Notes: generated by a model from the sequence alone, not told the origin. A stretch of 62,000 nucleotides of DNA from Symbiodinium natans (GCA_905221605.1 CAJNDS010002485.1:20001-82000), one strand, 5' to 3'. Shown: positions 52,193-61,776, counted from the first letter of the stretch. Numbers and translations are program-made.

Positions 52193-53952
52193 CATAGTTG
52201 CTCTGATACGGACCTCTTGAGTAAGGTGCTCCCACAGGACAACCAAAAGCCCCCCCCCCCCCCGAAACAACCAAAACCCCAAACCCTATACCTCAGAAGA
52301 CCATATGGGTTTAGGGTTTAGGGGTTTAGAGTTTAGGGTTAGGGTTCTTGGGGTTTAGGGTTGGGGGTTTCCGAAATTCGGGGTACCTTATGGGGGTCCT
52401 TCTTATAAGGGAATCCTAGTCTTTGGGGACTACATCTGGGGTCCCTTATTATCGCAAACTATCATATGCACTTCCATGATGAGTGCGGGAGCTGGACGGG
52501 TCTGATGCTTCCAGCCGAAATTGGCTTCGGGCATAGAAGGGCTCAAGGATACGGTTTGGGGTTCGGGGTTTGGGGTTTGGGGTTCGGGGTTTGGGGTTTA
52601 GGGTTTAGGGTTTGCACCCCTGACACACCCAGCCTCCGCATGACGGTCCAAAGACGCCGAGAGCGGAGCCACGCGAGCAGACAGCTGCGAGACCTCCTGT
52701 TGCACGAGCTAGGGCTGTTTCGCATTCTTAATTGCTGAGTTCATAAGCCGTAAAAGTGTCCACCTTCGGTTCTATCGGGGGGTTCTGGTATCCCCCAAAA
52801 GTGTATAAACCCTATAAACCCGGAACCCTAAAGTGTACTCATTCAGCTACTAAGGTTTGAGGGTTCGGGGGGTATACAGGGAAGGCCTAATTCTCGGACC
52901 TCAGGTTTCGGCCTTGGGTATATACCAGGCCGCTGGCACCTAGGGTTTAGGGTTTAGGGGGGGGGGGGGGGGGGATGGCTTTCTTGGGCCGGGGTCTTGG
53001 TTGAACGCGCAACCCGACAACCTCTATCCGCAAACTCGCAGCAATCACCTGGCAACTTACTTACTGGCCCAAAACCCAAAGAAATAAAAGTTGAAACTTT
53101 CAGAATAAACTACCTTATCAGAAGCCCAAAAGTTGAAACGTTGGGTTTTCAGCCAGGAAGCCTAAACCCCAAATCCTAGACTCGAACTCCGTGCCATTTT
53201 GGGCAGTTTCCCTCTCTAACAAGCTCGCAGCTCCCGAGCCAGCAAGAGCGCACTTTAAATGTTCGGGGCAACTCGGGTTTAGGGTTTAGGGTTTCATGAA
53301 TCTGCTCCTCCCCAGCTTTCTGGCTCGCTGGAATCAGCATCGGAGGCGTGTGGGAAGCTACTGTTTAAAGTGACCGGCAGTTTATTCAGACCATAAACCT
53401 CTTAGCCTTAAAAGGCCCTGCTCAGACCCTTGAGACCCCTTAGCAGGATGGGCTATTCGGCCCAATAATCCCCTAAACCCTAAACCCTAAACCCCAAACC
53501 CTAAACCCCGTAAGCTGACCCAAAACATCTTACAGCCGAGCCTGCGCCAAGCTCGAGCCTGCCAACACCGACGTTGCGATGCCACCAACCACTGTGCTGA
53601 GACTGCCTGAACGAGGGTTTAGGGTTTAGGGTTTAGGGTTTAGGGTTTAGGCTTTGGGCTTTGGGGTTTGGGGCCGTGCAAGGCGAGCAACGAAAAGGAG
53701 CAGTTCCTGCTTTCCTGTACTTATCGGTTTCCTTGGAACAGGCATGGAAAAGGCTCACTTTCTGACTTCACAATTCCTCAAGGGAGTGGAGTTAAGGGGA
53801 ACGAGGTACCTAGGCAGCAGCACGAAAGCGAAGGTAAGTTGAGGGCCCTACTAGGGCGATCCAAAGGTCGAAGACGCAAGCCCTCAGCCTAAACCCTAAA
53901 CCTCTCTTTCTATATACATATATATATATATATATATTTAAACTCTATACAC
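52193..53952. other. array/spacer mosaic
   Basis: TTTAGGG units lie at 52307-52360, 52585-52612, 52944-52960, 53276-53295 and 53615-53650; CCCTAAA at 53472-53508. C- and G-runs lie at 52249-52263 and 52959-52974. TTTGGGG/TTCGGGG units lie at 52555-52600. The plus frame 52466-52738 runs through an array and ends ASRQLRDLLLHELGLFRILN before a stop; it is not called. A TA run lies at 53912-53940. Confidence 0.45.
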
Positions 53953-54366
53953 CTTCGTGGCTAAGGGTCATTTCTTCGTGGCTAAGGGCAATTTCTTGGT
54001 CGCTAAGGGCCATTTCCTGGGCGTTAAGGGTCATTTAAGGGCCATTTCTTCGTGGCTAAGGGTCATTTGTTCGTGGCTAAGGGTCATTTCCTTCGTGGCT
54101 AAGGGTCATTTCCTTCGTGGCTAAGGGTCATTTCTTCGTGGCTAAGGGTCATTTCTTCGTGGCTAAGGGTCATTTCTTCGTGGCTAAAGGTCATTTCTTC
54201 GTGGCTAAGGGCCATTTCTTCGTGGCTAAGGGTCATTTCTTCGTGGCTAAGGGTCATTTCTTCGTGGCTAAGGGTCATTTCTTCGTGGCTAAGGGTCATT
54301 TCTTCGTGGCTAAGGGTCATTTCTTCGTGTCTAAGGGTCATTTCTTCATGGCTAAGGGTCATTTCT
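53953..54366. repeat. 21-bp minisatellite
   Basis: About 19 copies of TAAGGGTCATTTCTTCGTGG plus C, becoming exact from about 54090. Because the unit is 21 bp, the plus strand encodes FVAKGHF repeats (54117-54524) and the minus strand MTLSHEE repeats (54099-54362). The unit itself contains TAAGGG, close to a telomere unit. Confidence 0.95.
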
Positions 54367-54486
54367 TTCCCCCCCCCCCCCCCGCCCCCCCCCCCAGCCC
54401 CCCGCCCCCCCTCCCCCTCCCCCCCCCCCCTCCCCCTCCCCCTCCCCCCCCTCCCCCTCCCCCCCCTCTCCCTCCCCTCCCCCGCC
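54367..54486. repeat. C-rich tract
   Basis: About 120 bp nearly all C with T, A and G interruptions, directly after the minisatellite. Confidence 0.95.
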
Positions 54487-54585
54487 TTTTTCTGGGGTGG
54501 GTAGGATGGCCCATGACAGAGTGAGGTTCAGGGTTTAGGGGTTCGGGTGAGGGTTTGGTTTTCAGGGTCTAGGGGTTTCGGGCTT

Positions 54586-54611
54586 TATACCTAGGGGGCC
54601 CCTCCTTGTAG
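54586..54611. mobile_element. solo right end of family B (copy B8)
   Basis: TATACCTAGGGGGCCCCTCC, TTGTAG matches only the right terminal repeat of B; the rest is missing. Confidence 0.6.
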
Positions 54612-54714
54612 ACCCTAGTCCCTGACACCCAATCCTGAACGGTTCATGTACGACTGGCCGAACAACAAAGCCCTGGCTCTGAGCCAAACTCAACGCTCTA
54701 AACTCGAAACCCGA

Positions 54715-54812
54715 AACTCCCTAAACCCTTAACCCTAAACCCTCAACCCTAACCCCTCAACCCTCAACCCTCAATCCTAAACCCTAAACCCCAAACCCTA
54801 AACCCTAAACCC
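54715..54812. repeat. CCCTAAA/CCCTCAA array
   Basis: About twelve units mixing CCCTAAA and CCCTCAA. Confidence 0.88.
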
Positions 54813-54835
54813 CATGGGCGAATGTCAAAAGACAC

Positions 54836-54909
54836 CTCGGAGGTCGCTCAATTCGGCTGCGTCGGTCTCTGCCCGCAGCAGGCGCTCCTCCCACCCCATC
54901 CCGCGCAGC
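54836..54909 (-). CDS. candidate micro-exon, unknown protein
   Basis: The minus acceptor is TTTGAGTTTAG|G and the donor is GACCTCCGAG|GTGTC. The frame includes GMGWEERLLRAETDAAELSD, acidic and helical in look. CCCTAAA lies left and TTTAGGG right. No family was recognised. Confidence 0.34.
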
Positions 54910-54924
54910 CTAAACTCAAAGAGG

Positions 54925-55074
54925 TTTAGGGTTTAGGGTTTAGGGTTTAGGGTTTAGGGTTTAGGGTTTAGGGTTTAGGGTTCAAGCCCTAAGCCCTAAG
55001 CCCTAAGCCCTAAGCCGTAAGCCCTAAGCCCTAAGCCCTAAGCCCTAAGCCCTAAGCCCTAAGCCCTAAACCCT
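54925..55074. repeat. head-to-head TTTAGGG then CCCTAAG arrays
   Basis: Eight TTTAGGG units end at about 54982 in GGGTTCAAGCCCTAAG and are followed by twelve CCCTAAG units. The two arms carry different unit types. Confidence 0.92.
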
Positions 55075-56219
55075 CCCAAAACAGGCTAGGGTTTGGGCGC
55101 TCGGAAATGCCTACAAGAAAAGTCGTTGCTGGGGCCCTTTAGGCAGCGGCGGGTGCTCGAAGCACTTGTCTGCACAAGTACCAGCCTACTATTTTTAAGA
55201 ACCCCAAAAGAATAATTAAAAACATGATCCCTATATTCCCCTTCACATGGAAGAAGGTCTTTTGTATCTTCGGGCTTCTGAAGCAATTAGTAGAAGCTAG
55301 GTTGGCCCCTTAAGCCCTCTGAAACATGTTCTTGAAATATGGTCCTCTTAAACCCAATCAGGGAAAGATGACATATCCCAAGGGCCTACCCAGGACTTTA
55401 TCCCTGCCCTAAAACTTCCTTTCTAAACCAGTATCGGAACCCTAGATAATGGGTAGAGCCACGTCCCAGGCACCTTGGGCTCTATCTGACTCTATCTATG
55501 GTGGGTTCCGGCAGGCTTGTAAAGGTCAGATAAAGTGGTCTATGGATTCTGAGTTTAAAGGGATCCATGGGATCCTGGTCATGTTGTCCTTGACATTCGG
55601 CGTATTGACGCTGCAATCTCTGGGCATATTGCAAGAGTGCTGAGCCAAAATAAACCAGAGTCGGGGGGCGTGCTGCACAAACCCGGCTCAAATTCAGCTG
55701 AGACCAAGGTTTAGGGTTCAGAAATTAGGGTTTAGGGTTTAGGGCTAAGGGTCTAGAATTTCTTGATGCCCCATAAGATCCCAACAACACTGCGCGACCC
55801 CCCTCTACTCGGCAACCTCGAAGGCGCGGCAGTTGGAATTGACATCCTCCTGACAGCTTAGGGCTTCGGGTGGTTCAGGGTGGTTTAGGGTTTAGGGTTT
55901 GGGGTTTGGGGTTTAGGGTTTAGGAGCCTAAACCCTAAACCCCTGCATCAAGCCCCCAAATGTGTTTGTCAAGTGTCCCTCTACTCCAGCCGGTCTACAC
56001 AAGCTTGGCTGCAAGTTGGTGCTTTGCTGAAAGCTTTACTTCTGGCCCCAAAACCCTAAACCCTAAAACCCAAACCCTCAACCTTTGCAAGAAAGAAGCC
56101 CCGTCTCAGAAAGGCAAAAAGGACCGAACGTAGCAGAGAAAAGATGTCAGAAGCCACTGATCTAATTCAAGAGATTCTAAACTACAACAGATAACCATGA
56201 TGGAGGGCTTATTCAGCTT
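55075..56219. other. mosaic with repeat J
   Basis: Repeat J copy J4 lies at 55300-55397 (GGTCCTCTTAAACCCAATCA, CCCAAGGGCCTACCC). TTTAGGG units lie at 55720-55745 and 55883-55925. The plus stretch 56095-56192 reads REKMSEATDLIQEILNYNR before a stop and 55755-55858 is open on both strands; neither was recognised. Confidence 0.4.
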
Positions 56220-56356
56220 CAGGGTTTAGGGTTTAGGGTTTAGGGTTTAGGTTTAGGGTTTAGGGTTTAGGGTTTAGGGTTTAGGGTTTAGGGTTTAGGG
56301 TTTAGGGTTTAGGGTTTAGGGTTTAGGGTTTAGGGTTTAGGGTTAGGGTTTAGGGC
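56220..56356. repeat. TTTAGGG array
   Basis: Nineteen units with two single-base-deleted ones. Confidence 0.95.
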
Positions 56357-56557
56357 AAAAGCCAAAAAGAGCAAAACACGACAGCAGGCTGCAGTCTCCG
56401 ACATGGGCTGAGCAAATTTAGGTTTAGGGTTGAGGGTTTAGGGTTTGGGGTTTGGGTTTAGGGTGGTGGCCCCAAACATAGAAAAAACTTCCAGATGGAC
56501 TATCGGGTTTTGAAGGGAGGGGGTGCCTAGGGTGTGGCATTTAGGGTTTGGGGATTT

Positions 56558-56715
56558 GGGGGGGGGGGGGTGGGGTGTGGGGAGTTGTGGGGTGTGGGGG
56601 GGGTGGGGGTGTGGTGGGGGGGGGGGGTGGTGGGGGTGGGGGGGTGGGGGGGGGGGTGGGGGGGGGCGGGTGGGGCGTGGTTGGGGGGGGGGGGTTTGGG
56701 GGGGGGTGGGGGTTG
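56558..56715. repeat. G-rich tract
   Basis: About 160 bp of G with T and C interruptions. Poly-Gly and poly-Pro frames are artefacts. Many G-runs could form quadruplexes. Confidence 0.95.
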
Positions 56716-56792
56716 AGCTGTTCTGTCGACACAGCCCCGAAGAATATGCGTCTTGATTTAGGTGTGCCGCATCATGAGGACTTGAATGCCAC

Positions 56793-56857
56793 CTGTAACC
56801 ACAGAGTCCCAGAGCCAAGAAAAACATTCCGCGCAAATTGTTCGTTGCAGCCGCTGA
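56793..56857 (-). CDS. candidate micro-exon, unknown protein
   Basis: The minus acceptor is GGTAGAAG|TC and the donor GTGGTTACAG|GTGGCA is strong. The frame reads SGCNEQFARNVFLGSGTLWL then Q. No family was recognised. Confidence 0.34.
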
Positions 56858-56879
56858 CTTCTACCCACACCCTAAACCC

Positions 56880-57090
56880 GAAGCCCTCACCCTAAACCCT
56901 AAACCCTAAACCCTAAACCCTAAACCCGACCCTACAGACTGTCCGGGCTTGGGTGTGCTGGGACTCCTGTTGGCGCTCCAGCATCTTCACCCGTGGCAGA
57001 ACCATTGAAGAAATCCTGAGTGACTTGGCCCGAATGTTGAGGGTTTAAGGTTTAGGGTTTGGGATTTAGGGTTTAGGGCTTAGGGTTCTC
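56880..57090. repeat. CCCTAAA array, spacer, TTTAGGG array
   Basis: CCCTAAA units lie at 56888-56928 and TTTAGGG at 57040-57083. The spacer reads open on both strands (plus: TRGRTIEEILSDLARML). Confidence 0.75.
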
Positions 57091-57229
57091 AAAAACGTCA
57101 TAGGATACGGCTCACACACTCCCCGTCGTCCCCAGCCCCAATAGAACGCCAACGCCAACGAGCAGCAAGGGTACTACCCTAAACCAAATCCTGAATTGGA
57201 GACCATAGACCAAACGCCAAAGCCTAAAT

Positions 57230-57312
57230 CCTAAACCCCTATTTAAACCCCTAAACCCCTAAAACCCTAAACCCCTAAAACCCTAAACCCCTAAACCCCT
57301 AAAACCCTAATA
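57230..57312. repeat. CCCCTAAA/CCCTAAAA variant array
   Basis: About ten 8-bp units alternating between AACCCCTA and AAACCCTA. Confidence 0.88.
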
Positions 57313-57336
57313 TCCAAAAACAATAACACCCTGTAC

Positions 57337-57388
57337 TTCGCAGCAGGAGCAGCTCGGCTCGATCTCGCCGCAGTTCCTTCAGCTCGGC
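57337..57388 (-). CDS. candidate micro-exon, coiled-coil-like
   Basis: The minus acceptor is GTCGTCCAG|G and the donor CTGCGAA|GTACAG. The frame AELKELRRDRAELLLLR has the charged/Leu pattern of a coiled coil. It would join 56793-56857 in phase if nothing lies between. No family was recognised. Confidence 0.32.
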
Positions 57389-57604
57389 CTGGACGACCAG
57401 TTGAGGGCCAAAGCTTGGGTTTCCCACCCCCCCCCCCCATCCCCCCCATCCCCCCCTCTACCCAACCCTCAACCCTAAGCCCTGAACCCGAAGCCCTAAA
57501 CCCTGAACCTTAAACCCGAAACCCTCAACCCTGAACCCTTATCCCCCACCCTCCCAACCACCCTCCCCCCACCCGCCCCGACCCCCAGTAGGTCATGGTT
57601 GCAC
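57389..57604. other. C-rich tract and CCCTAAA variants
   Basis: C-rich 57424-57462, then CCCTCAA, CCCGAAA and CCCTGAA units at 57463-57540. Confidence 0.6.
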
Positions 57605-57677
57605 CTATGGAGGTCCTGCTGGTTCTGGGTTCTTCACACCAATAGGTTGCTTGATGTGACCCGAAGACACAGCCCAA
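57605..57677 (-). CDS. candidate micro-exon, unknown protein
   Basis: The minus acceptor is CTTGTCGGGAG|T and the donor CTCCATAG|GTGCAA. The frame begins LGCVFGSHQATYWCEEPRTS. No family was recognised. Confidence 0.28.
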
Positions 57678-58118
57678 CTCCCGACAAGCCGGGGAGGGGG
57701 GAGGAGGGGCTCCTCCCGAATGCTTTGAAGGCCTCAACAAAAATGCCCGAACCCCAAGTAGACCTGAAACCCTATCGACCCGAGACCCTGGACCCTAAAC
57801 CCGAACCCTAAAACCTAAACCCTGAACCGACCCCTATCCCCTAAACCCCCGAACGCCAAAACCCCAACCATACATGGGGAGGTGCATCCAAACATATATA
57901 TATATACACACATTTACTTACGTACATATTGATGATATCCTACCATAATTTCATAGCTATTATTCTACTATATTTTCTTGTGTTATATTATATATAGCAC
58001 ACACATATATACACACACACATGTGTGTATATATGTATATACACATGTGTGCATACATATGTGCATTTGGGGGTGGGTGGGAGGGGGGGGTGTAAATAAG
58101 CCTGTGATTGTGATCAAC
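57678..58118. other. unique DNA with TA and CA microsatellites
   Basis: CCCTAAA units lie at 57790-57850; TA, ACAC and TGTG runs at 57893-58062; a short G-run at 58081-58090. Frames at 57960-58195 mix microsatellite with the candidate exon at 58119. Confidence 0.5.
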
Positions 58119-58197
58119 CTCACGCGGATCCCGAACTGCCAAAACCCCGCTCTCGGACCGCACCCCCGCAAGGCCTCCACCACACCCAGCTGCACCT
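58119..58197 (-). CDS. candidate micro-exon, unknown protein
   Basis: The minus acceptor is ACCGGTAG|AG and the donor CGCGTGAG|GTTGATC. The frame reads VQLGVVEALRGCGPRAGFWQ and onward. TTTAGGG lies on the right. No family was recognised. Confidence 0.33.
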
Positions 58198-58212
58198 CTA
58201 CCGGCCTGGTTC

Positions 58213-58290
58213 AGGGTTTAGGGTTTAGGGTTTAGGGTTTAGGGTTTAGGGTTTCGGGATTAGGGTTTAGGGTTTAGGGTTTTCGTAAGT
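58213..58290. repeat. TTTAGGG array
   Basis: Nine units including TTTCGGG and GATTAGGG variants. Confidence 0.92.
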
Positions 58291-58783
58291 TGGGTTCTGG
58301 GGATTCTTGCAGATTTGCTTGGGGATACGAAGTAGACTTGCTAAGCCAAAAGAGCTTCCAACTGAGATCTAAAACCCCTAGACAACCCTAAACCCCAAAG
58401 CCCTAAGCCCTAAAACCTCAAAATCCCTAAACATCCCCCCAACATCCCGGAAGCCCTGAACAACCCCAAACCCTAAAGATCCTTAAGCCCCAAAACGCGC
58501 TACAGCCTGAACCCCTAAACACCCCTAAACATCCCTACGCCCCATAACCACCCCTAAAGACCCCAACCCGCCAACACCCCAAAGCACCAGGTGAGCCCGG
58601 GGGGGACGTGCTGTCGAGGTTGCGAGATTCAGGCCATTGTATGCGTGTAGGGTTTAGGGTTCAGGGTTTACAGGGTTTAGGGTTGAGGATTTATAGGGTT
58701 TATAGAGGGCGCTTTGGGGTTTATCGGGTTCGTAGGGCCGTAGGGTTTATAGGGTCCAGGCCCGAAAGCATTCCTAAGATCCG
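58291..58783. other. CCCTAAA-like degenerate region
   Basis: Degenerate CCCTAAA, CCCTAAACA and CCCCTAAA phrases run 58375-58580 and TTTAGGG/TTTATAGGG 58645-58760. No gene was seen. Confidence 0.45.
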
Positions 58784-58888
58784 CGGGTTCCTAGTGGGGA
58801 AGTTAGGGGCCGTCTATCCCCCCCGAAATAAAAACTTTAAGGGGTATGGACTACAAAGTAGCTAATTCCCTCACTGCCTGCTAAGCTC
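58784..58888. mobile_element. family H element, diverged (copy H3)
   Basis: It starts GGGTTCCTAGTGGGGAAGTT and ends AATTCCCTCACTGCCTGCTA, AGC; the ends are inverted but less matched than H1. Confidence 0.55.
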
Positions 58889-59669
58889 CCAGGAGGTAAA
58901 TCTTGTGCCTGAACTGCTGGGTGTAGCTACGCCTGCTTTTCGGTTGAGAGTTTAGAGCCTACTCTGTAGTGGCTCTGTTGCTTGGAATGTGAATCTCCCG
59001 TAGCTATGAAAAGTGAGTCCAGTTTCACAGGGAAGTGTGCCCTTGCACACTTGGGGGCGGCAAGAGATAATTAGGGTTTAGGGTTTAGGGTTTAGGGTTT
59101 AGGGTTTAGGGATTAGGGTTTAGGAACTTAATTCGGAAGCCACTCAAGTCCCAACTGACACAGTCTATTTTGTGATAAGAACCCCAACGCCCACCACTTA
59201 AGGGATGAGGGATCTCTAGAAGGGACCCTCAACCCGTATTCCCCTAAATAACAGGGTTTAGGGTTTAGGGTTTAGGGTTTAGGGTTTTTGCCTAAGTCGC
59301 CCCCATGTAGCCCCTGAGGTCCCTTATCAGGGTCCCTCCTTTCGTAGGCGACGCCCAAACTCCAAGCCCTTAGGGGTGGTTCTGGGGTTTTGGGGTTCTG
59401 GGGTTTAGGGTTTAGGGCTTAGGGTTTAGGGTTTAGGGTTAAGGCTTAGGGTTTAGGGCAGGGTCTGAAGACTACTACGCTCTCCACCCAAGGGCTTCTG
59501 AGGGCTCAGGATTTAGAGATCAGTTCCTGAGCCCCAACATCACTCCCCAAACCCTAAACTCTAAACTCTAAAGCCTTGTAAACCCTAAACCCTTAACTCC
59601 AAACCCGAAACCCAAAATCTTATCAACCCTAAACCCCACAGGCGTTTCAGGGCTCAGGATTTGGCCAGC
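58889..59669. other. array/spacer mosaic
   Basis: TTTAGGG units lie at 59071-59125, 59255-59290 and 59400-59460; CCCTAAA/CTCTAAA at 59550-59640. No gene was recognised. Confidence 0.45.
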
Positions 59670-59724
59670 CTGCGGGCGGCGTTGGCTGCATCCTCGATCA
59701 GCGTCGGGAGCGAGAGTTGCTGGC
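59670..59724 (-). CDS. candidate micro-exon, unknown protein
   Basis: The minus acceptor is CTTGGAAG|GC and the donor would be GC (CCCGCAG|GCTGGCC). The frame QQLSLPTLIEDAANAAR is helical in look. If read through, it ends at a stop at 59657. CCCTAAA lies on both sides. No family was recognised. Confidence 0.3.
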
Positions 59725-59733
59725 CTTCCAAGC

Positions 59734-59840
59734 CCTAAACCCTAAACCCTAAACCCTAAACCCTAAACCCAAATCCCTAAACCCTAAACCCCAAACCCCA
59801 AACCCTAAACCCCAAACCCTAAACCCTCAACCCTAGGTTC
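59734..59840. repeat. CCCTAAA array with CCCCAAA variants
   Basis: About fifteen units. Confidence 0.92.
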
Positions 59841-60796
59841 TAAAACCCCCCAAACCGGCGCTTAGGGCTTTGAACGGCTCGGGGCCTTCAAGAGGTGGGA
59901 CTGGGGCGTCTACTGGGGTAGGTTTGGGGGCCTTATGAAAATTAAGCTTTCATGGGGGTTATGCATAGGGGTTTAGGGTTTAGGGGGAGTCAGGGTTATA
60001 AACGTTGGAAATTATGTTCTAACCTATCCCTGCCTAAGACTCTCTGAGTCTTCATCCATCCCATGGTCTGCCTCACCACTGTCATGTGTAGCTCTCGAGT
60101 TCATTCTTGCAGTTTAGGCCCGTTTAGGGTTTTAGGGTTTAAGGTTTAGGGTTTAGGGCCTTCAGGGCTCAGGGTTCAAATGTGCCTGTATGTAGCTTAT
60201 GGAAGTTCGTCGAGCTACCAGCGGAGCCAAAGCCACGTAAGCTTCGACTGGCAACACCGACAGGTGCCCCTTAAGGAAAGGGAGCTTCGAGGGGGCGTAT
60301 GTAACAGGGCTCCCTGAGACTCCCTACTACTCCCTAAAGCTCCCTAAGATTCCCTAAGCACCTACCCCCCCCCTTGAACGACCCTCCCTCAAGAACCCTA
60401 TAAACTGCGCGAAAGAATCACTGCACAAGCTGCATCGGCTGCAACGCCCTAGTTGCTGCGTACCCCAGGCCCAAAACTGGTTAGCCTTTCAATTCCGGTA
60501 CGATTGTGTATACCCCAGAAAGGTTGGAGGTTCCCTACTCGCAAGCTAAGACGTGACAAGGTTCAGGACTCAGGGCTTCTTCGGGTCTGTGGGTTAGTGT
60601 CGAGACCTGAGCCCCCAAAACCCGTTTTCGACCCGAAACCCAAAAACCATAACCCCAAACCCCGCGCAAACCCTCTAGGGCCAACCTTTTAACTGTGAAG
60701 GCACAATCCTCAGCACTTGTTCCGAAGTCCCGTAGGCTTGAGGATTCTAAACCCTAAACCCTAAACCCTAAACCCGGCAGACCCAGAAAAAGGCAC
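59841..60796. other. unique DNA with few arrays
   Basis: TTTAGGG units lie at 60123-60160 and CCCTAAA at 60748-60776. The phrase ACTCCCTA is repeated at 60310-60360 (GACTCCCTACTACTCCCTAA). The plus frame 60453-60692 is unrecognised. Confidence 0.4.
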
Positions 60797-60844
60797 CTCG
60801 TGCGGATTCCAAGGATCGAATCCGAGCGTCCAGGGCCGTACAGC
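60797..60844 (-). CDS. candidate micro-exon, unknown protein
   Basis: Exactly sixteen codons, AVRPWTLGFDPWNPHE, are open on the minus strand in phase 0 at both ends. The acceptor is CTGGCACCAAG|G and the donor CGCACGAG|GTGCC. No family was recognised. Confidence 0.32.
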
Positions 60845-60858
60845 CTTGGTGCCAGGGC

Positions 60859-60922
60859 TACAAGGAGGGGCCCCCTCTTACTATGCTAACCTGTAGTTAA
60901 GGGACTTATAACCTAATTTAGG
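60859..60922. mobile_element. left half of a family B element (copy B6)
   Basis: It starts TACAAGGAGGGGCCCCCTCT and stops at ACCTAATTTAGG, exactly where TTTAGGG units begin. Confidence 0.75.
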
Positions 60923-60952
60923 GTTTAGGGTTTAGGGTTTAGGGTTTAGGGC
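60918..60952. repeat. TTTAGGG units joining two element fragments
   Basis: Four to five heptamers lie between the left half of a B element and a right fragment of a C element. Confidence 0.88.
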
Positions 60953-60960
60953 TACAGTCA

Positions 60961-60996
60961 AGGGCCCATATGAAGGGACCATGCAACTACCCTTAG
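60961..60996. mobile_element. right fragment of a family C element (copy C6)
   Basis: AGGGCCCATATGAAGGGACC, ATGCAACTACCCTTAG matches the right end of C3 and C1. Confidence 0.68.
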
Positions 60997-61024
60997 ACAT
61001 GTAGGGCTTAGGGGTTAGATGGTC

Positions 61025-61152
61025 TACAAGGAGGGGCCCCTTTTACTATACCTAACTGTAGCTAAGGGGGCTTGATAACCTAATTTAGCATCCTTATAAC
61101 CCAACTTCGGGTTCTTACAACTCTACTTGTAACTAGGGGGCCCCACCTTGTA
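61025..61152. mobile_element. MITE-like element, family B (copy B7)
   Basis: A complete copy from TACAAGGAGGGGCCCC to GGGGGCCCCACCTTGTA. Confidence 0.82.
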
Positions 61153-61159
61153 GACCTAC

Positions 61160-61299
61160 TTGGAGGTTCATGATACTTATTCACCAATTATTACTGTACT
61201 TATAACCCCACTCATAAGCCCCTTAAGTGCCCTGACATGGTTATAAGTGCAGCTAGAAGTACAGCTTAATTGGTGAATAAGTACCATGAACCTCCAAGT
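61160..61299. mobile_element. MITE-like element, family D (copy D3)
   Basis: Inverted ends TTGGAGGTTCATGATACTTA and AAGTACCATGAACCTCCAA. It lies only 7 bp from element B7. Confidence 0.83.
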
Positions 61300-61552
61300 A
61301 GACCGAGACACGCCAAATACCCGCAATAGGTAGTTGGTGGGTTCAGCGACGGTTCAGGGTCGAGAATAGGCGCCAGCATTCACGGACCCATCCCCCCCCC
61401 CTCCCCCCCGCGGTTCATGACGGGTTGTGGGGGTTGGGTTTCCCTCCCTCAGCCGCGGTGGCTCATGATCTATATTAGTGCTTGGTTTAGGGCTCAGGCG
61501 GTTCGTGGTGAACCAACGAACTCTTTACAGGTTATAGGCGTCCCATCCCTTT
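61300..61552. other. unique DNA
   Basis: A C-rich run lies at 61391-61409. No gene was seen. Confidence 0.4.
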
Positions 61553-61668
61553 TAACCCTAAACCCAAAACCCTAAACCCTAAACCCTAAAGCCGAAAGCC
61601 GAAAGCCTAAACCCTAAACCCTAAACCCTAAACCCCAAAGCCTAAACCCTAAACCCTAAACCCTGAAC
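61553..61668. repeat. CCCTAAA array with GCCGAAA and GCCTAAA variants
   Basis: About fourteen units. Confidence 0.92.
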
Positions 61669-61681
61669 CTACAGCCGAAAC

Positions 61682-61733
61682 CCTTCAGAGGACTGGCCTT
61701 CGTCCACCAGGGACTGCAAGGTAACGGTGACGC
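61682..61733 (-). CDS. candidate micro-exon, unknown protein
   Basis: The minus acceptor is GGTGCTGTGCAG|GC and the donor CTGAAGG|GTTTCGG lies in a telomere-like unit. The frame reads VTVTLQSLVDEGQSSE. CCCTAAA lies left and a TGTAGGGTT array right. No family was recognised. Confidence 0.3.
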
Positions 61734-61776
61734 CTGCACAGCACCCACGAACTGATAGGAGCTCCTCGGGCCCCTA

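Noticed and set aside
53953-54366. CRISPR array
   Set aside because: Units are contiguous 21-mers with no unique spacers, and the context is eukaryotic.
54117-54524. 135-codon FVAKGHF frame as a gene
   Set aside because: The 21-bp unit keeps frames open on both strands and the 3' half is a poly-C tract.
55630-55660. Spliced-leader-like text GAGCCAAAAT on the plus strand
   Set aside because: Only about ten bases match the inverse of the dinoflagellate leader and the rest does not.
7791-61733. One giant minus-strand gene joining all candidate micro-exons
   Set aside because: Phases of neighbouring candidates mostly disagree, several spacers read as well on the plus strand, and no family ties them together.
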